Assembly: GCA_018389105.1 (NCBI GenBank)
Contig: JACATO010002456.1
Location: 26,001-90,000, forward strand
Reading direction: 5' to 3'
Source: Nautilus pompilius
Taxonomy: Eukaryota > Mollusca > Cephalopoda > Nautilida > Nautilidae
Length of the DNA: 64,000 nucleotides
The position numbers were made by a program, and so were the translations under genes. Within the stretch, counting starts at the first letter, position 1. Each line of letters opens with the position of its first letter. Positions 22,905 to 34,260 of the stretch are shown here, piece by piece. The notes beneath the pieces are model-generated. The model saw only the letters and a list, made by a program, of their open reading frames with translations, was not told the origin of the DNA and searched no databases.

Positions 22905-24396
22905 ACAGATATATATATATATATATATACTGTGTATGAATCAAGGCACATCCTGGTACATAGTGACCGTTACGCACCGTTGCAAGTAAGGTAATCCTTG
23001 TTCCTATTGGCTCTTTTCTTTGGAACAAAGCGGATGTTCGCCTGTAAACAATGCTTGGTGCATGACAGAAAACCGAGTGAATAATTTACGTCCACCATTA
23101 ATTTTAAGTATAAAATCTAATACGAAATATATAATATTATGTACTTATGGAAAGTAGACGGTTAGTTTGGGAAGTTCCCATCATCCTATTGGTAGTAACT
23201 GAAGTAATTAATGAAACTACGTTTCGATTATCGTTCCCTGTCGCCATAAACAGAGCTTAGTCCTAAATAGAACTGTTTTCGAGTGCAGTAAAATGAGTTT
23301 GCAGCAGTATTTTTTTCGAAGAAACGAGGTTTTATTTGATAATACTGCTTTTTACCAATGAAATGACAGCGATTTACCGCTAACTCTCCGTCCTCTCCCG
23401 ACCCATTCGTTAACAAAAGAACCAAACAGCAATCATTTATACATAAGATGTCAGATTTCGCCTTCTTGTTCTATGCGGAAGCATTTTCCCAGAAACATTG
23501 GACACTTGATCAGCAATTTCCGTAACATCGGGATTTCGATGTTCATTTTCTACGAGAACACGAGAGCAAACATTTGCTGTTATCGTTTTTTTTTCTAAGT
23601 AAAAAGTCGCAGCTTCGCGTGAAGGACAAGACACGGGCAGCATATACTGGAAAGCACAACCATCTTTGGAAGATCAAGACGAGAGAGTCAGATACACGCC
23701 CGTCTAGTCCCAGAAACTCCATTCAAAGAGGAATAAGTAACAACAATCAGACGGCCGCATCTTTCACCAAAAGATCCGGGAGAACACGCTCGGGCCGGTG
23801 AAGATATAGATGCTGATGTTTTGGAAGAGAATCGAAGTACAGATTACAGATGTATGTATGGAGGAGAACGGGGCACGGCGCTGGAGTCTTGAATTCGCGC
23901 CATCTAGCGAACAAAACCGGTGGTCCCCCCTTAGAAAGCCCGTTAGGCGTCTCTCTTGAAAACAACAACAGCCAAAGAGACCCCCCCACCACAAACACAC
24001 ACAAGCACCGTTACCTTAACACTAAGTTATTATTTTATCTTCTCGTGACATTTAAATCCGGGCGGCGCAGGTGCGTCTATTTTCGGCTGTTCTCGCTGGC
24101 TCTGTAAACCCTTGGCCGAGCGATACAGATCATTACGCCTCACCCAGCCCCTCGCGTGTCGGTTCAGATAACCGCCCCCCCCAACCTTTGTTGATTCGCT
24201 TTTTTCCCCTTCATTCTGAATGAAGCTGATTGTTGAGCGAGAGTCTTTCCGCCGACTGGTTTATCTTGGCTCCCGAACGAGCCGGCTCAAGTCGGAAATA
24301 GACCTAAAACCCCACTTTACCGCCGAGAGGGGTGGGAGGTGTCTCTGCATTGCGCTTCGTATAAAAGGAATTCTCGTCTCTTAATTAAAAGAAAAA
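22905..24396. other. unique sequence with (TA)n
   Basis: A (TA)10 tract at about 22,909-22,929. ORFs at 23437-23643, 23747-24004 and 23850-24107 have no recognised domain. Confidence 0.45.
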
Positions 24397-24547
24397 AGGA
24401 GAGAGAGGAGAGAGAGGAGAGAGCGAGATGGGGAGAGAGTGAGCGAGATGGAGAGAGAGGGAGAGAGATGGAGTGAGAGGAGAGAGCGAGAGGGAGAGAT
24501 GGAGCGAGAGAGAGAGGGAGAGAGATGGAGAGAGATGGAGAGAGAGG

Positions 24548-24580
<33 letters not shown>

Positions 24581-24923
24581 AGAGAGAGAGAGGGGGAGAG
24601 AGATGGAGAGAGATGGAGAGGAGAGAGAGGGAGAGAGATGGAGAGAGATGGAGAGAGGGAGAGAGATGGAGAGAGATGGAGCGAGAGAGAGAGGGGGAGA
24701 GAGGGAGAGAGAGAGAGATGGAGAGAGGGAGAGAGATGGAGAGAGATGGAGAGAGAGAGAGAGGAGAGAGGGAGAGAGATGGAGAGAGATGGAGCGAGAG
24801 AGAGAGGGGAGAGAGGGAGAGAGATGGAGAGAGGGAGAGAGATGGAGAGAGATGGAGAGAGGGAGGAGAGATGGAGAGAGAGAGAGAGAGGGAGAGAGAT
24901 GGAGAGAGAGAGAGAGAGAGAGA
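24397..24923 (+). repeat. (GA)n / GGGAGAGAGATGGAGAGAGA minisatellite
   Basis: About 525 bases made almost only of purines, with T appearing as ATGG every 10-30 bases and C in occasional GAGCGAGAG units. Sub-blocks such as GGGAGAGAGATGGAGAGAG recur many times. All six reading frames are distorted into Arg/Glu or Ser/Leu runs, and none should be read as protein. Confidence 0.95.
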
Positions 24924-26973
24924 ACTGCGTAAACACATTAATTAGGCTGTGTTGATGGGAAAAGCGAAACGGCGCCAGGTTTGCGGACTCTTTTTCCTTT
25001 TGTGAATGGACGAAGTTCCACTTCCCGCGAAGAAGACCGGGAATTTGTGGGCTGGCATCTCTATTTTTCGATATATCACAAACCATCGGTCCACAAGCCA
25101 GAAGATGCTGAAGCTGGCAGAGGCAGCAGCAGCCGTGCGCAATCAATCGTAACTGATCTGAGTTATTTTGTAAAGGTTAGTTTCACGTCCACCTTTGTTG
25201 TCCGGTGGTGTAAGGGAGCTAACTTCGGCTTTCATCGCGCGCCCACCTCTATAGTTTGCGTTTACAGGGTCGGTTAAGCTGTCGTATTAATTAAGCAGAA
25301 TTATTCCAAAAGTATTTAAATCCTCATTAATCGATTTAAATATCAAGCTATTTTTTGTTAAAATAAAATAAACTTTTGTTTTAATTTTTTTTAAATAAAA
25401 GCAGTATATTTAAATAGAAAATAATGTTCTGTTTAAATAAATACGTTACCTTAAACAGGTGAGCAATTATGCTGTTTTTAATTAGGTACGTCTCAGATAT
25501 TACGACACATATCTGATCAGTCGCTACGGCTCCTAAACTTCTCCAACCATCGAGCATCTTTGCACCTTTAATCTAATCCGTTCTGATTACGTCAAAATTA
25601 CAACAAGTGCCTCAACATTACGTTCCAAGTAAGTCCCCTGTAGGCGATTAGTGCTAAAGGAGCCGAAATATGTTTGTTTTGTTTTTTTTCGTTCTAATCT
25701 GAAATGCAGGTTTATCCTATTATGGCTGCCATCGATCAAGTTAGATGCATCTATCACTGTCTTCAACTTAAATTCCGTTAATTATTCTTATGGCCCTAAG
25801 GTCAACGATGTCTCGCGGTCTATATTGTCTGGCCTAACCTTCTGATCGCTAATAAAGAGCTTTTCCGGATTGCAAATCTACGGACGGCGTCGAGTTCATC
25901 GAGAAGGACATCGACTGGAGACGTCCGCGCCTGATGATGACGCAGATGCTGGAAACGAAACGAGACGGGTAGGAGAAACTGACAGCAGTCGGCAGTCGCC
26001 GTGTACACTTTCGATGTATTTTCGAGCATCGTTTCCCTGTCGTCACGAAAAACAAAATGGCCGCCCAGTAAAAAATAAAAGTGCGAGTACCTGACGATGT
26101 AAATGTCAGAGGGTTTCTTCCCCTCCTTTCTCCCCCCCCCCACACACCCCTCTCCCATCTAATTAGGTTAACGGTGGGAAATACGGCGAGTCTCCTGCTT
26201 TCGGAGGGACTGCTCCCGTCTCATTAGACACTCTTAGCGTCGGGCACGGCAATTTCCGCTATGTTTCAGCGCTTTTAATCTGCTAAAACCGGGTCATCCG
26301 TGTGGCTAATCATCCGCCGAAGAGTTGCCATGGTGACCACGCGAGAGAAGGGATAATAGCGCTGCGAAGGCGGCAAAGTGGCGTTAATTTGCGACAGCGG
26401 GAATTGGCAGCGAGCTGAAGCGGTTTGGACGCAGAAGAAGAATTTCCAGAGTACCTACTACTACTTAATGCTTCGTGGACTTTATTGTATTGCACACACA
26501 CACAAAAAAAATATTCAGTACCCAAAACGATGTTGAAAAGTACGACTTTATTGGCGTTTACCGAGTTACTCAGAAGGTTCGAACCAGTGGCCACGCGGAT
26601 ACCGAAACAATGTTTAACTAACATTTTATGTTAGGATGTATTTTTTTACATTGCAACTCGCAGTGGACGCTCAGAGTTCTGGTGAAGAACACCGAGGTGA
26701 CACGGCTTTTTGGACAGCAGTTTCTCTAAATGTTTGGTGACGCGGTCCGTCCGAACAATTAAGAGTTTTCCCTGGCCGCCATCAGAGGTCTTTTATATCT
26801 TGTGGCTTCTTAATGAGTTGCTGCATACCGTTTCTCGTTATCTATTAATTTCCCATTATCTCATCGGCACTGAACCGAATAATTAATTTATTCTCCACAG
26901 CGCCGTCTGAAACTGGAGGGTAGCAGAGATAATCGGCGCCACACCTCATTGAGTACGATCGCGGGGGTGTGCA
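24924..26973. other. unique sequence, AT-rich middle
   Basis: From 25,290 to 25,470 the DNA is extremely AT-rich with TTTAAAT blocks. The 25,820-26,160 region has overlapping ORFs on both strands with no recognised domain. At 26,170-26,340 and 26,770-26,930 there are GC-balanced, low-repeat stretches that could be conserved non-coding DNA, but this cannot be judged from one sequence. Confidence 0.4.
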
Positions 26974-27014
26974 GTGTGTGTGTGTGCGTGCGTGTGTGTG
27001 TGTGTGTGTGTGTG
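26974..27014 (+). repeat. (TG)n microsatellite
   Basis: About 40 bases of TG with two CG interruptions. Confidence 0.93.
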
Positions 27015-28122
27015 CACAGGGAAGGATCCGTAAATGCTGCGTGGTCCATCAGATCTACCAACTTTGTGCCTTTGCAGCTCCATTCAGAGTCGGCTTTTTG
27101 TTGCTTTTTAAGACAACCCTCCCCCCCCAAAAACAAACAAACAATTGGCTATCTTTTAGGAATAAACAAAAATGTCGACCATTTAAGTAGCCAAAGGTCT
27201 TCGCAGCGAACAAAAGGGTTTAGGTCCATTATACCGCAGGAAATATTTTTTTTTAAATTCTGCTGGTAAACCCCCACCTACAGGGACTTTCAGGTAAAGT
27301 AGAAAAGTTTGACTATAGCTGACGTCATAGCTCTCCTGTGGATGAGACCATAAGCGATTAATGGCATTCGGTCTTACGGTCATAGCTGAGAAACATGGCG
27401 GACCGTGTGACGCTTGGATGGGGCTCTGATGTCAGTTCCTTCCCTACTCACACCTGGAGCGAATTATTAATTTACCACCAGTAAACCGGCCCCTTGCAGT
27501 GAAATACCTTGGGTGGTGCATTTTGAAGCGATGTCTTAATTTGCCAAACGTTTTGGACGAACGTAAGTCGGCTTCTTTTATGTTACGTGTATTAAGATAC
27601 AGCAGCGTGACTCAAGCAATTCGCTCTCTCTCCCCCCCTCCCGAGGACAAGTCGCTCGGCTAATTTACAATCCACGGAGATTTTTGTATTGTCTGGCACC
27701 AGTCTTGAGAGCGCTGCCTTTGTAGTTGTGTTTTTTTTTTTAACCGCCAGGCGGCATTGGTTTCGGCCGTTATTACGCGCCGAGTTAGGCTGCCTCTAAC
27801 TGAAGTAAAATGTGGAGAGTTTAAGTTTACTTGCGTTTAAACCCAAACGCATCTGTCCTTTTCTACCGGTGACATCCGCTCTCTATATAGTACCGTGTGA
27901 ACACAGGTAAACAAACGTTGTCTCGTCACTGTACCGCGGTCAATGTTTGTTTTTGTTGTTGTTCCGTGTTGACTGCTGCGAGTTCTGAGAGAATTACTAG
28001 AAGCGTTCAATTGAAAACCGGCCGGATTATCATTACGAAGATGGTATTTCAGCCAGATTACATTTGAACGGTATTAATCTATAGAAGGGAATTAGCATTT
28101 CTAGTATTCATTGTGGAAGTTG
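27015..28122. other. unique sequence
   Basis: One exact TGACGTCA at 27,320-27,327 outside any repeat that I recognise. No supported gene. Confidence 0.45.
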
Positions 28123-28147
28123 TCTATATATATATATATATATATAT
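28123..28147 (+). repeat. (TA)n microsatellite
   Basis: About 12 TA units. Confidence 0.9.
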
Positions 28148-28609
28148 TTGTAATAGACTAGGTGGCGGTTCCGCTGAAAGAGAATAAATCCAGGGACACT
28201 GAATTGCTCGGTTCATCTCTCTCCGCAAACGGATACAGTTTCAGCGCTCAGAATGAGATATGTCAGCGGAGAGAGAGACCTGTGACTCACCGTAGTGGCC
28301 AGAGCGCAGGGAATCATTGAGAACTGAAGAGGTGTATAAAAACATAACGGCCTGTAGACTCGGGTTCCCTTCCGAAAACCAGATTTACGCTCAGCTTCAT
28401 AATAAGGAGCTTAAATTTTAATAGATGAGGTGTCCACGGCTGAGCGCCGAGGAGAAGTTCTCGTCCCGTTTCCCCCTGACGACGGACGGGCGGATTGACA
28501 ACTCGTTCGGTCCGAACAAAGGAATGGAAAACGGGGCAGGGATAAATTCGTTATTTAGTGCTAGAAAATTAAGGGATGACTAAGGAGGCGAAACGACAAG
28601 ATGGGAGAG

Positions 28610-28637
28610 TTATTTATTTATTTATTTATTTATTTAT
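28610..28637 (+). repeat. (TTTA)7 microsatellite
   Basis: Seven TTTA units, followed by a short T-rich segment. Confidence 0.9.
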
Positions 28638-28849
28638 CTTATTTTTCCATACTTGGTCGTCGACAAGTGTTCGTGTTTCTGAAAGTTGTCTCCCTTTACG
28701 CCGCTTCGCATTCGCTTATTGGGCTCCCCTTTTTATTATAAGGGAAGGAGAAATACCTTTGAATTATTGTTGTTTGTTCTTTTTAAATGCCTTACATGTA
28801 CTTTTATACTAAACGACCTGAGTAAAGTCTTTCTGAAATATCAACTGCA

Positions 28850-29148
28850 GGGCTATGGACTTTCAAATTCTTCAAACAACCCGTTTCACGTGCATACGCC
28901 ACGGTGTCGGAATTACTTCCTTCTTCCCTTCGACCCAATGGAGGGAAATCGAAGATTTCACGTAGAACTTCCGCAATCACACAGATGGCCGGCGTTTTTA
29001 ATCCGTGACTACAACTGGGGCTGCAGCTTCTTCGTCAGCTGCCAGGCGCCGAGTGGCGTTGTCACGAATGACGACGTACTATCAAGAAATGGCGAGCAGT
29101 CCGACTATGGGAAGTTAGGCCAGCTTACAATCGTCGGACACCTGCAGG
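28850..29148 (+). CDS. candidate internal exon, product unknown
   Basis: The plus-strand frame is open from 28,686 to 29,219. Inside it, the 299-base segment starts after a possible acceptor (TATCAACTGCAG|G) and stops at a good donor (CACCTGCAG|GTAAAT). Its ~99 residues include PRCRNYFLLPFDPMEGNRRF and PAFLIRDYNWGCSFFVSCQA, of globular-looking composition with four Cys. The polypyrimidine tract before the acceptor is poor, and I recognise no family. The other two plus-strand frames hit stops within about 50 codons. Chance is not excluded. Confidence 0.25.
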
Positions 29149-30174
29149 TAAATTTAAAAAAAACAAAAAAAACAACTAGTTTCCAGTTGAACATAGCACG
29201 AACGGGTCATGTGCGGTAGCCAGCAGCGCCGGATGTGACGCAGAAATAAGTTATGCCGAAGGAAGCGTGAGGAGTTGTTTCCCCTTGTTGTTGTTTTTTT
29301 TTTCTCCCTCGTCACGTGGTGTTTCTTCTGATAAAGAAGTGCGTGCACAGCGCAATTAGGTCTGATGGCCTCAAAAACAAAATATACATTTATCGTTTGA
29401 AAAATAAGAAGTTAAATGAATATATTTTTGAAATACGCTGGACCCAGTCAACACATTATATATTAATTTTTAATTCTAATGCCGTTTCATTTTGATGAAA
29501 TCTCAGTAATTCTGAGATATTTTCCTAGAATACTTTTCCTGACGATGCAGTGTTCCAAAACAAGTTAATAGGGGCAGATAAGTGTGGTCTAACTGTATAT
29601 ATAGTCGGTGATCAGTCCTGGTTAACTTCCCGCGGGACGGAAACAAATAGAACAATAAAGAAGTTGAAAACAAGACACAAAGCATTAATAAGGGAAGTTC
29701 TGAATATTTGCGGAAAGTTATATTGTTACCCAAAAGCTGGAAAAAATGACATAAGCTAAAATAATAAATAAAGTTGAGTTATTAATTTCCCCATGTGCGT
29801 CAACACTACATTTTTGTCATGAAATTAAAATTAAATTATGGGGAGGAGAAGCGGTTGATGTCATAGGGTAATTCAGGGGAAGCGAATCAAGGAGGGAAGT
29901 GAATCAGCGTAATGATTAGCTCCCCTGGGTACAAAGTATAATTAGTAATAAATTTCGCTAGCAGATGCTATCACTTGCACCCGTCACTGCTAACAATTAA
30001 TCACAAAAGGAAAGATCGTTGAAAAACGTAAGTCGGGGAACGGATCAACGCATATGATAATTTTGGACGACCATCGGTAAATTCAGCCTTATGTAAAATC
30101 GAGAGTATTGCATTTGGAACTAAATGTTTTGGTGGAAGCAGCTGCCCGCCATTAGCTATTAACCCGGACGCGTT
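29149..30174. other. AT-rich unique sequence
   Basis: No recognised repeat or gene. Overlapping ORFs at 29503-29733 (minus) and 29550-29759 (plus) lack domains. Confidence 0.5.
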
Positions 30175-30643
30175 GGGCGGCCGATTATCCAATTGCAAAC
30201 AACTTGGACTGCTAAAAGTAAAGCGTTCGAGTTCGAATCCTGATCGAGGTCTGCTTGGTATGGCGAACCTCCCTTTGGCATGGTTTATCCTCGCTTTTCT
30301 CCGCCAGCAGGCCGCGTGGGCTTTACTCGGGGACTCCGGTTTCTTCCCACCTCCAGAGATAAGTAAGTAAGTCTTGACCGGCTCTCACCGCGACCACCAA
30401 CCAGTCAAGAGGCCCCCAACCATACATAGATAACTACTCGCTCGGTCAAAAAGACTGTGAGAGGTCCTCTGATCTCGAAAGTTCGGGTTAGAGTTCGCCG
30501 AGAAGAGTCAGACTCGCCATCATTTTCTCCACTGATCTCTGGTTCTGCAACCTTTGTTAGGTTACTGTTCATAGTAAATTGAATGTACCATAGATGTTCC
30601 ATGAAAACCCGGCTGAAAAAAGCATCTCCGTGATGCTATTGCT

Positions 30644-30709
<66 letters not shown>
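30175..30709 (+). mobile_element. full-length tRNA-derived SINE with (AAT)n tail, copy 3
   Basis: Parts in order: a tRNA-like head (GGGCGGCCGATTATCC, then box B GAGTTCGAATCC near 30,229); a body with GGTATGGCGAACCTCC and GGTTTATCCTCGCTTTTCTC; a CTCCGGTTTCTTCCCACCTC segment (about 30,335-30,355); GTAAGTAAGTC; then CCCAACCATACATAGATAAC and CTCGCTCGGTCA shared with copies 1 and 5. It ends in (AAT)21 at 30,646-30,709. The CCGGTTT(C/T)(C/T)TCCCAC motif resembles a conserved SINE domain known from molluscs and other metazoans (Nin-DC type). That match is from memory and unverified. It has the best-preserved overall structure of the copies here. Confidence 0.8.
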
Positions 30710-31443
30710 TCGAATAGAGCGATAAAGAGAAGTAAATGATTAATATTACTTTTAATTTCTAAAGTGATATTTCATCTTCGTAATTTGCTTTCCCTCTTAC
30801 TAAAATTAAAAAAATACAATAGGCCAAGCGGCCTTCATACGAGAAATAAGGAAGATATTTTACGGGCTCGTCATAGGAGCTAGAATTTTGTGTGATTGTC
30901 TAACCGATATTTAATAAAGTCGTAGCATTTGCGCTGTTACCGCGTCGCCAGCCGAATCTGAGTTCACCGCGTAACAAAGGCACCGTCAATAAAAGGCGTT
31001 AACAGTAATCTCCATCCTGGGAAAGACATAATGCACTTTTCAGAAGAAGACCGACCTTTATTCCGTTTTATTTGCCCGGCCATGATGCAGATGAAAGAGT
31101 AGCAACAGCTTGACTAGATACCTTGAACTCTACCGTTTCAGCCGGCAGGTGGAAATTCCCGCTGTTGTGTACATTGCACCATGTTTAAATCATTGTCGAT
31201 CGTCGCAACTGCTATCGCGGAGCATCGCCAGGCTTCTGGATCCAACGGAGCATATAAATAGATAAATACACGAAACGTTTAGCGGGCCATCCTTAAAAAA
31301 TTTGAATGTGAGCTTTGTTGGCGTTTTTGATTTCACGGCTTTTGTTTTGCTATTTGGTGGAGTGTAAATCAATATTGAAGCCATGTAACTAAAGCGACTT
31401 TTTCAAGGGAATATTCCTATAGTGCAAAGCTTCGAAAGCCGAT
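30710..31443. other. unique sequence
   Basis: No recognised repeat or gene between the SINE tail and the minisatellite. Confidence 0.5.
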
Positions 31444-32020
31444 CCCCTCTTCCAATCGAGCACGGGCCATCGTCATCAGCTACAGATGGTCCTTCTCCCC
31501 TCTTCCAATCGAGCACGGGCCATCGTCATCAGCTACAGATGGTCCTTCTCCCCTCTTCCAATCGAGCACGGGCCATCGTCATCAGCTACAGAGGGTCCTT
31601 CTCCCCTCTTCCAATCGAGCACGGGCCATCGTCATCAGCTACAGAGGGTCCTTCTCCCCTCTTCCAATCGAGCACTGGCCATCGTCATCAGCTACAGAGG
31701 GTCCTTCTCCCCTCTTCCAATCGAGCACGGGCCATCGTCATCAGCTACAGAGGGTCCTTCTCCCCTCTTCCAATCGAGCACGGGCCATCGTCATCAGCTA
31801 CAGAGGGTCCTTCTCCCCTCTTCCAATCGAGCACGGGCCATCGTCATCAGCTACAGAGGGTCCTTCTCCCCTCTTCCAATCGAGCACGGGCCATCGTCAT
31901 CAGCTACAGAGGGTCCTTCTCCCCTCTTCCAATCGAGCACGGGCCATCGTCATCAGCTACAGAGGGTCCTTCGCCCCTCGCCCACCTGAGCACCGACCTG
32001 CAGAGTGTCCTTCACACACT
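31444..32020 (+). repeat. 53-bp minisatellite, 10 copies plus a decayed edge
   Basis: Ten head-to-tail copies of a 53-base unit beginning CCCCTCTTCCAATCGAGCAC start at 31,444 and then every 53 bases to 31,921. An eleventh, strongly diverged unit runs to about 32,020. The first two copies carry AGATGG and the later ones AGAGGG; the unit at 31,656 has ACTGG for ACGGG. All else is nearly identical, so the array is young or homogenised. Because 53 is not a multiple of three and the unit has no stop on the plus strand, the array reads open through successive frames, giving a 53-residue super-repeat. That openness alone does not show coding. Confidence 0.95.
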
Positions 32021-32939
32021 TAACTATTAACAGAGTGTCGAACATCATCCCGACTTCCGTAGACTTGCAGTTTGAGATTTACTCAATGATCGATGGGCAG
32101 AAGAAATTCCGTAGATTTTCGCCGTTTGTTCTGGAGAATCAGGGAAACAACAACGACAAAAAAAAAAAAAAATTGGGGAGATAAGCCCGAAAAAAATTAA
32201 TCAGATTGTACAATTCTTATAAAATTAAGGATTCCTGAACTTTCCAATTAAAAAAAAAAAATCCCTGACCTGCTGGATAAGAAGATAAGTTTCGAGAATT
32301 GTAGCAGATTGTCAAATGAGGTAGGAGGCCATGAAATCGCATATGGTGAATGAAATAATATCAGAAAAAGTATTCAACGGAATCTCGGTGTTTATTATGT
32401 TTTTGCTAATAATTCTGTACCCAAATAAGATTGGCTGTAGACGATCTGAGAAGTTGATAATGAATTTGACGAAACATAATCTTGGCAAAAACGAACTGAC
32501 TACTGGCACATGTCCAGTTCTAGTTGTGGTAGTAAAAAATGGTTAATATTTAAAATAATGATCATAAAATATTTTATTATATAAAAGAACAAATAATCTG
32601 ATATGAAATGAAAAATTAAAGAGAGCTACAAACAATTCGAGTGGATTTAAATTTGTTAACTCATTTCGGAAAAAAAAAAATATCTTATCTCAATTATTTG
32701 TGACCCAAAAGGAAGTCTGCCGTTAGATTTGCATCTACTTCCGGGGTAGAACTTATAGAGTACATAAATATTTTAAATCCTCCGGGGAATGGTGACCACG
32801 CTATAATAAAATTGATACAGATTTTAATTCAGAAAAAATCGGCGACTGACGAAAGCATAGGAAAAAAACCGAACTTGCATAAGGGTGATTCACAAGGCAA
32901 TAATTAATACACAAGAACGACTAGTCCGGCGGGGATGCG
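32021..32939. other. AT-rich unique sequence
   Basis: Several A-runs (32,158-32,172; 32,250-32,261; 32,670-32,680). Opposed ORFs at 32312-32509 and 32331-32546 have no recognised domain. Confidence 0.5.
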
Positions 32940-33180
32940 TAGTTCCACAGTTATCCGCTAGAGAGCTCTCTACCGATAGCTCGGCTGGCTGAATCTTTAC
33001 TGGATGTCCTCATCTTTTTAGATGTGGGAGGAACTCGGCGAAAATCCCCCTAAGGATCGGCTGATAAAGAAAAACAAGAATAAAAACCAAACGGTACGTC
33101 AAAGCCCAGTCGGCCCCGACCGGGATTCGAACTCGGTAAACCATTCTCGCCGCACCCCTCCCACCACAAGGAAACAAAAA
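32940..33180 (-). mobile_element. tRNA-derived SINE, copy 4 (minus strand)
   Basis: On the minus strand the element reads: head with box B GAGTTCGAATCCCGGTCGG (near 33,116-33,137), GGGCTTTGACGTACCG, a GGTTTTTATTCTTGTTTTTC segment, CGCCGAGTTCCTCCCACATC and AAAAAGATGAGGACATCC. The order box B, GGTTTTTCTT and CCTCCCAC is shared with copies 3 and 5. The 3' part after the CTCCCAC domain is not recognisable. Confidence 0.75.
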
Positions 33181-33407
33181 TGCTAAGGCAACTAAGTGTT
33201 ATTTTTTCTCGTTAAAAAAAAAGAACGTATTAGGGACCTTCAAATGAAAATTGGTTAGTATTAGGCCGCTTGAAGCAGGAAACTTAATGTAATGGATGCA
33301 CTCCAGTGTAGAGCATTGGGGTCCACTTAAAATATATCGAGTAGGTTGCAATGAAGCATTTATAACTGAGAAATCGTCTCTCTAGGATGCTTCTTGAATC
33401 CACGTCA
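33181..33407. other. unique sequence
   Basis: Nothing recognised. Confidence 0.4.
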
Positions 33408-34019
33408 TTACAGTAACCATTGAGTAGTATGCCACGTACGTTTTGATGCGTATTTGGTGAACATTCGCCTGCCTTGCTGACTAAAGAAGAAGAAAAAAAT
33501 TGTTTCGTTGCTAACCGAACAGACTACCACAGTGGAATAACGCTTGTAAAGGAAGGGCATATTAGGGTGTTGAAATGGCAGATGGCCGATTGACTGTTTA
33601 TTGACCGTACAAGAAAGAGTAAATAGATAGACGAAACGTCCCCTTTTTGACAAGAGCAAATTAACAGTAATATCTTTGCAATACATGTGACAGAACGCAT
33701 GCCACTGGCGCCATATGGCTGTGGTTATGAAAGAGAACGTAGAACTGTCCTTGATGCATTCTAGTTTTCGTACCAAAGCAAGAACCGACACCGTTTCAGG
33801 CAGCCAATGACGAAAATTAGATAAACTACAGTCGGAGACAGTCGAAACAATGCGAAGAACGTTATATAAATACGAATAGGGGGCCGATTGTATAAAGTAC
33901 CAAGCATCAAAGGAGGAAATACTTTCTTCCACGGACACAGTCGTCTTGCAAACGTTGACTATACTAAACAAATGAATTGCCAGGCTTGGATTTACATTGT
34001 GCTTTTTTCCTTCTTTCAT
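33408..34019 (-). CDS. uncharacterised 203-codon ORF
   Basis: The longest minus-strand frame in ordinary-composition DNA of the window: 203 codons from an ATG near 34,019 to a stop near 33,408. A Phe-run near residue 180 comes from an A/G-rich stretch on the plus strand. The composition is rich in Ser, Val, Cys and Phe. I recognise no domain, and there is no clear signal peptide. Length alone makes it worth recording; it could be a chance frame or decayed coding DNA. Confidence 0.2.
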   Translation of the reverse strand: MKEGKKHNVNPSLAIHLFSIVNVCKTTVSVEESISSFDAWYFIQSAPYSYLYNVLRIVSTVSDCSLSNFRHWLPETVSVLALVRKLECIKDSSTFSFITTAIWRQWHAFCHMYCKDITVNLLLSKRGRFVYLFTLSCTVNKQSIGHLPFQHPNMPFLYKRYSTVVVCSVSNETIFFFFFSQQGRRMFTKYASKRTWHTTQWLL

Positions 34020-34117
34020 GGCGATATTCTTGAAAAAAATTATTTCTGTGGAGCATCGTTTTCTTGTCCAAGAAATAGTTTATCTATAGACCAAGTCAGG
34101 GTAAGAAATACATACAT

Positions 34118-34184
34118 TTAATATATATATATATATACACAAAGGCGGTGAACTCACAGACATCGTCATCTTTAATTGGGTAAG

Positions 34185-34225
<41 letters not shown>

Positions 34226-34260
34226 CGATGACCTCACAGATACCGTCATCTTTAATTGCA
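34118..34260 (+). repeat. (TA)n and (CA)n with a duplicated 30-base flank
   Basis: A (TA)n tract at about 34,120-34,138 and a (CA)n tract at about 34,186-34,220. The segment reading GA(A/C)CTCACAGA, then (C/A)CGTCATCTTTAATTG, occurs on both sides of the (CA)n (about 34,149-34,178 and 34,230-34,259). The unit is therefore a tandem duplication with CA expansion between the copies. Confidence 0.85.

Noticed and set aside
24385-25146. Long Ser/Leu-rich or Arg/Glu-rich frames over GA/CT tracts (also at 5.7-6.1, 8.9-9.4, 13.9-14.3, 20.3-20.5, 36.0-36.3, 37.9-38.2, 56.1-56.8 and 62.1 kb)
   Set aside because: They are translations of dinucleotide repeats, open in several frames at once, with no unique domain attached.
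31444-32020. Regular spacing suggesting a CRISPR-like array
   Set aside because: The whole 53-base unit is repeated with no variable spacer; the DNA is eukaryotic and there are no cas genes.
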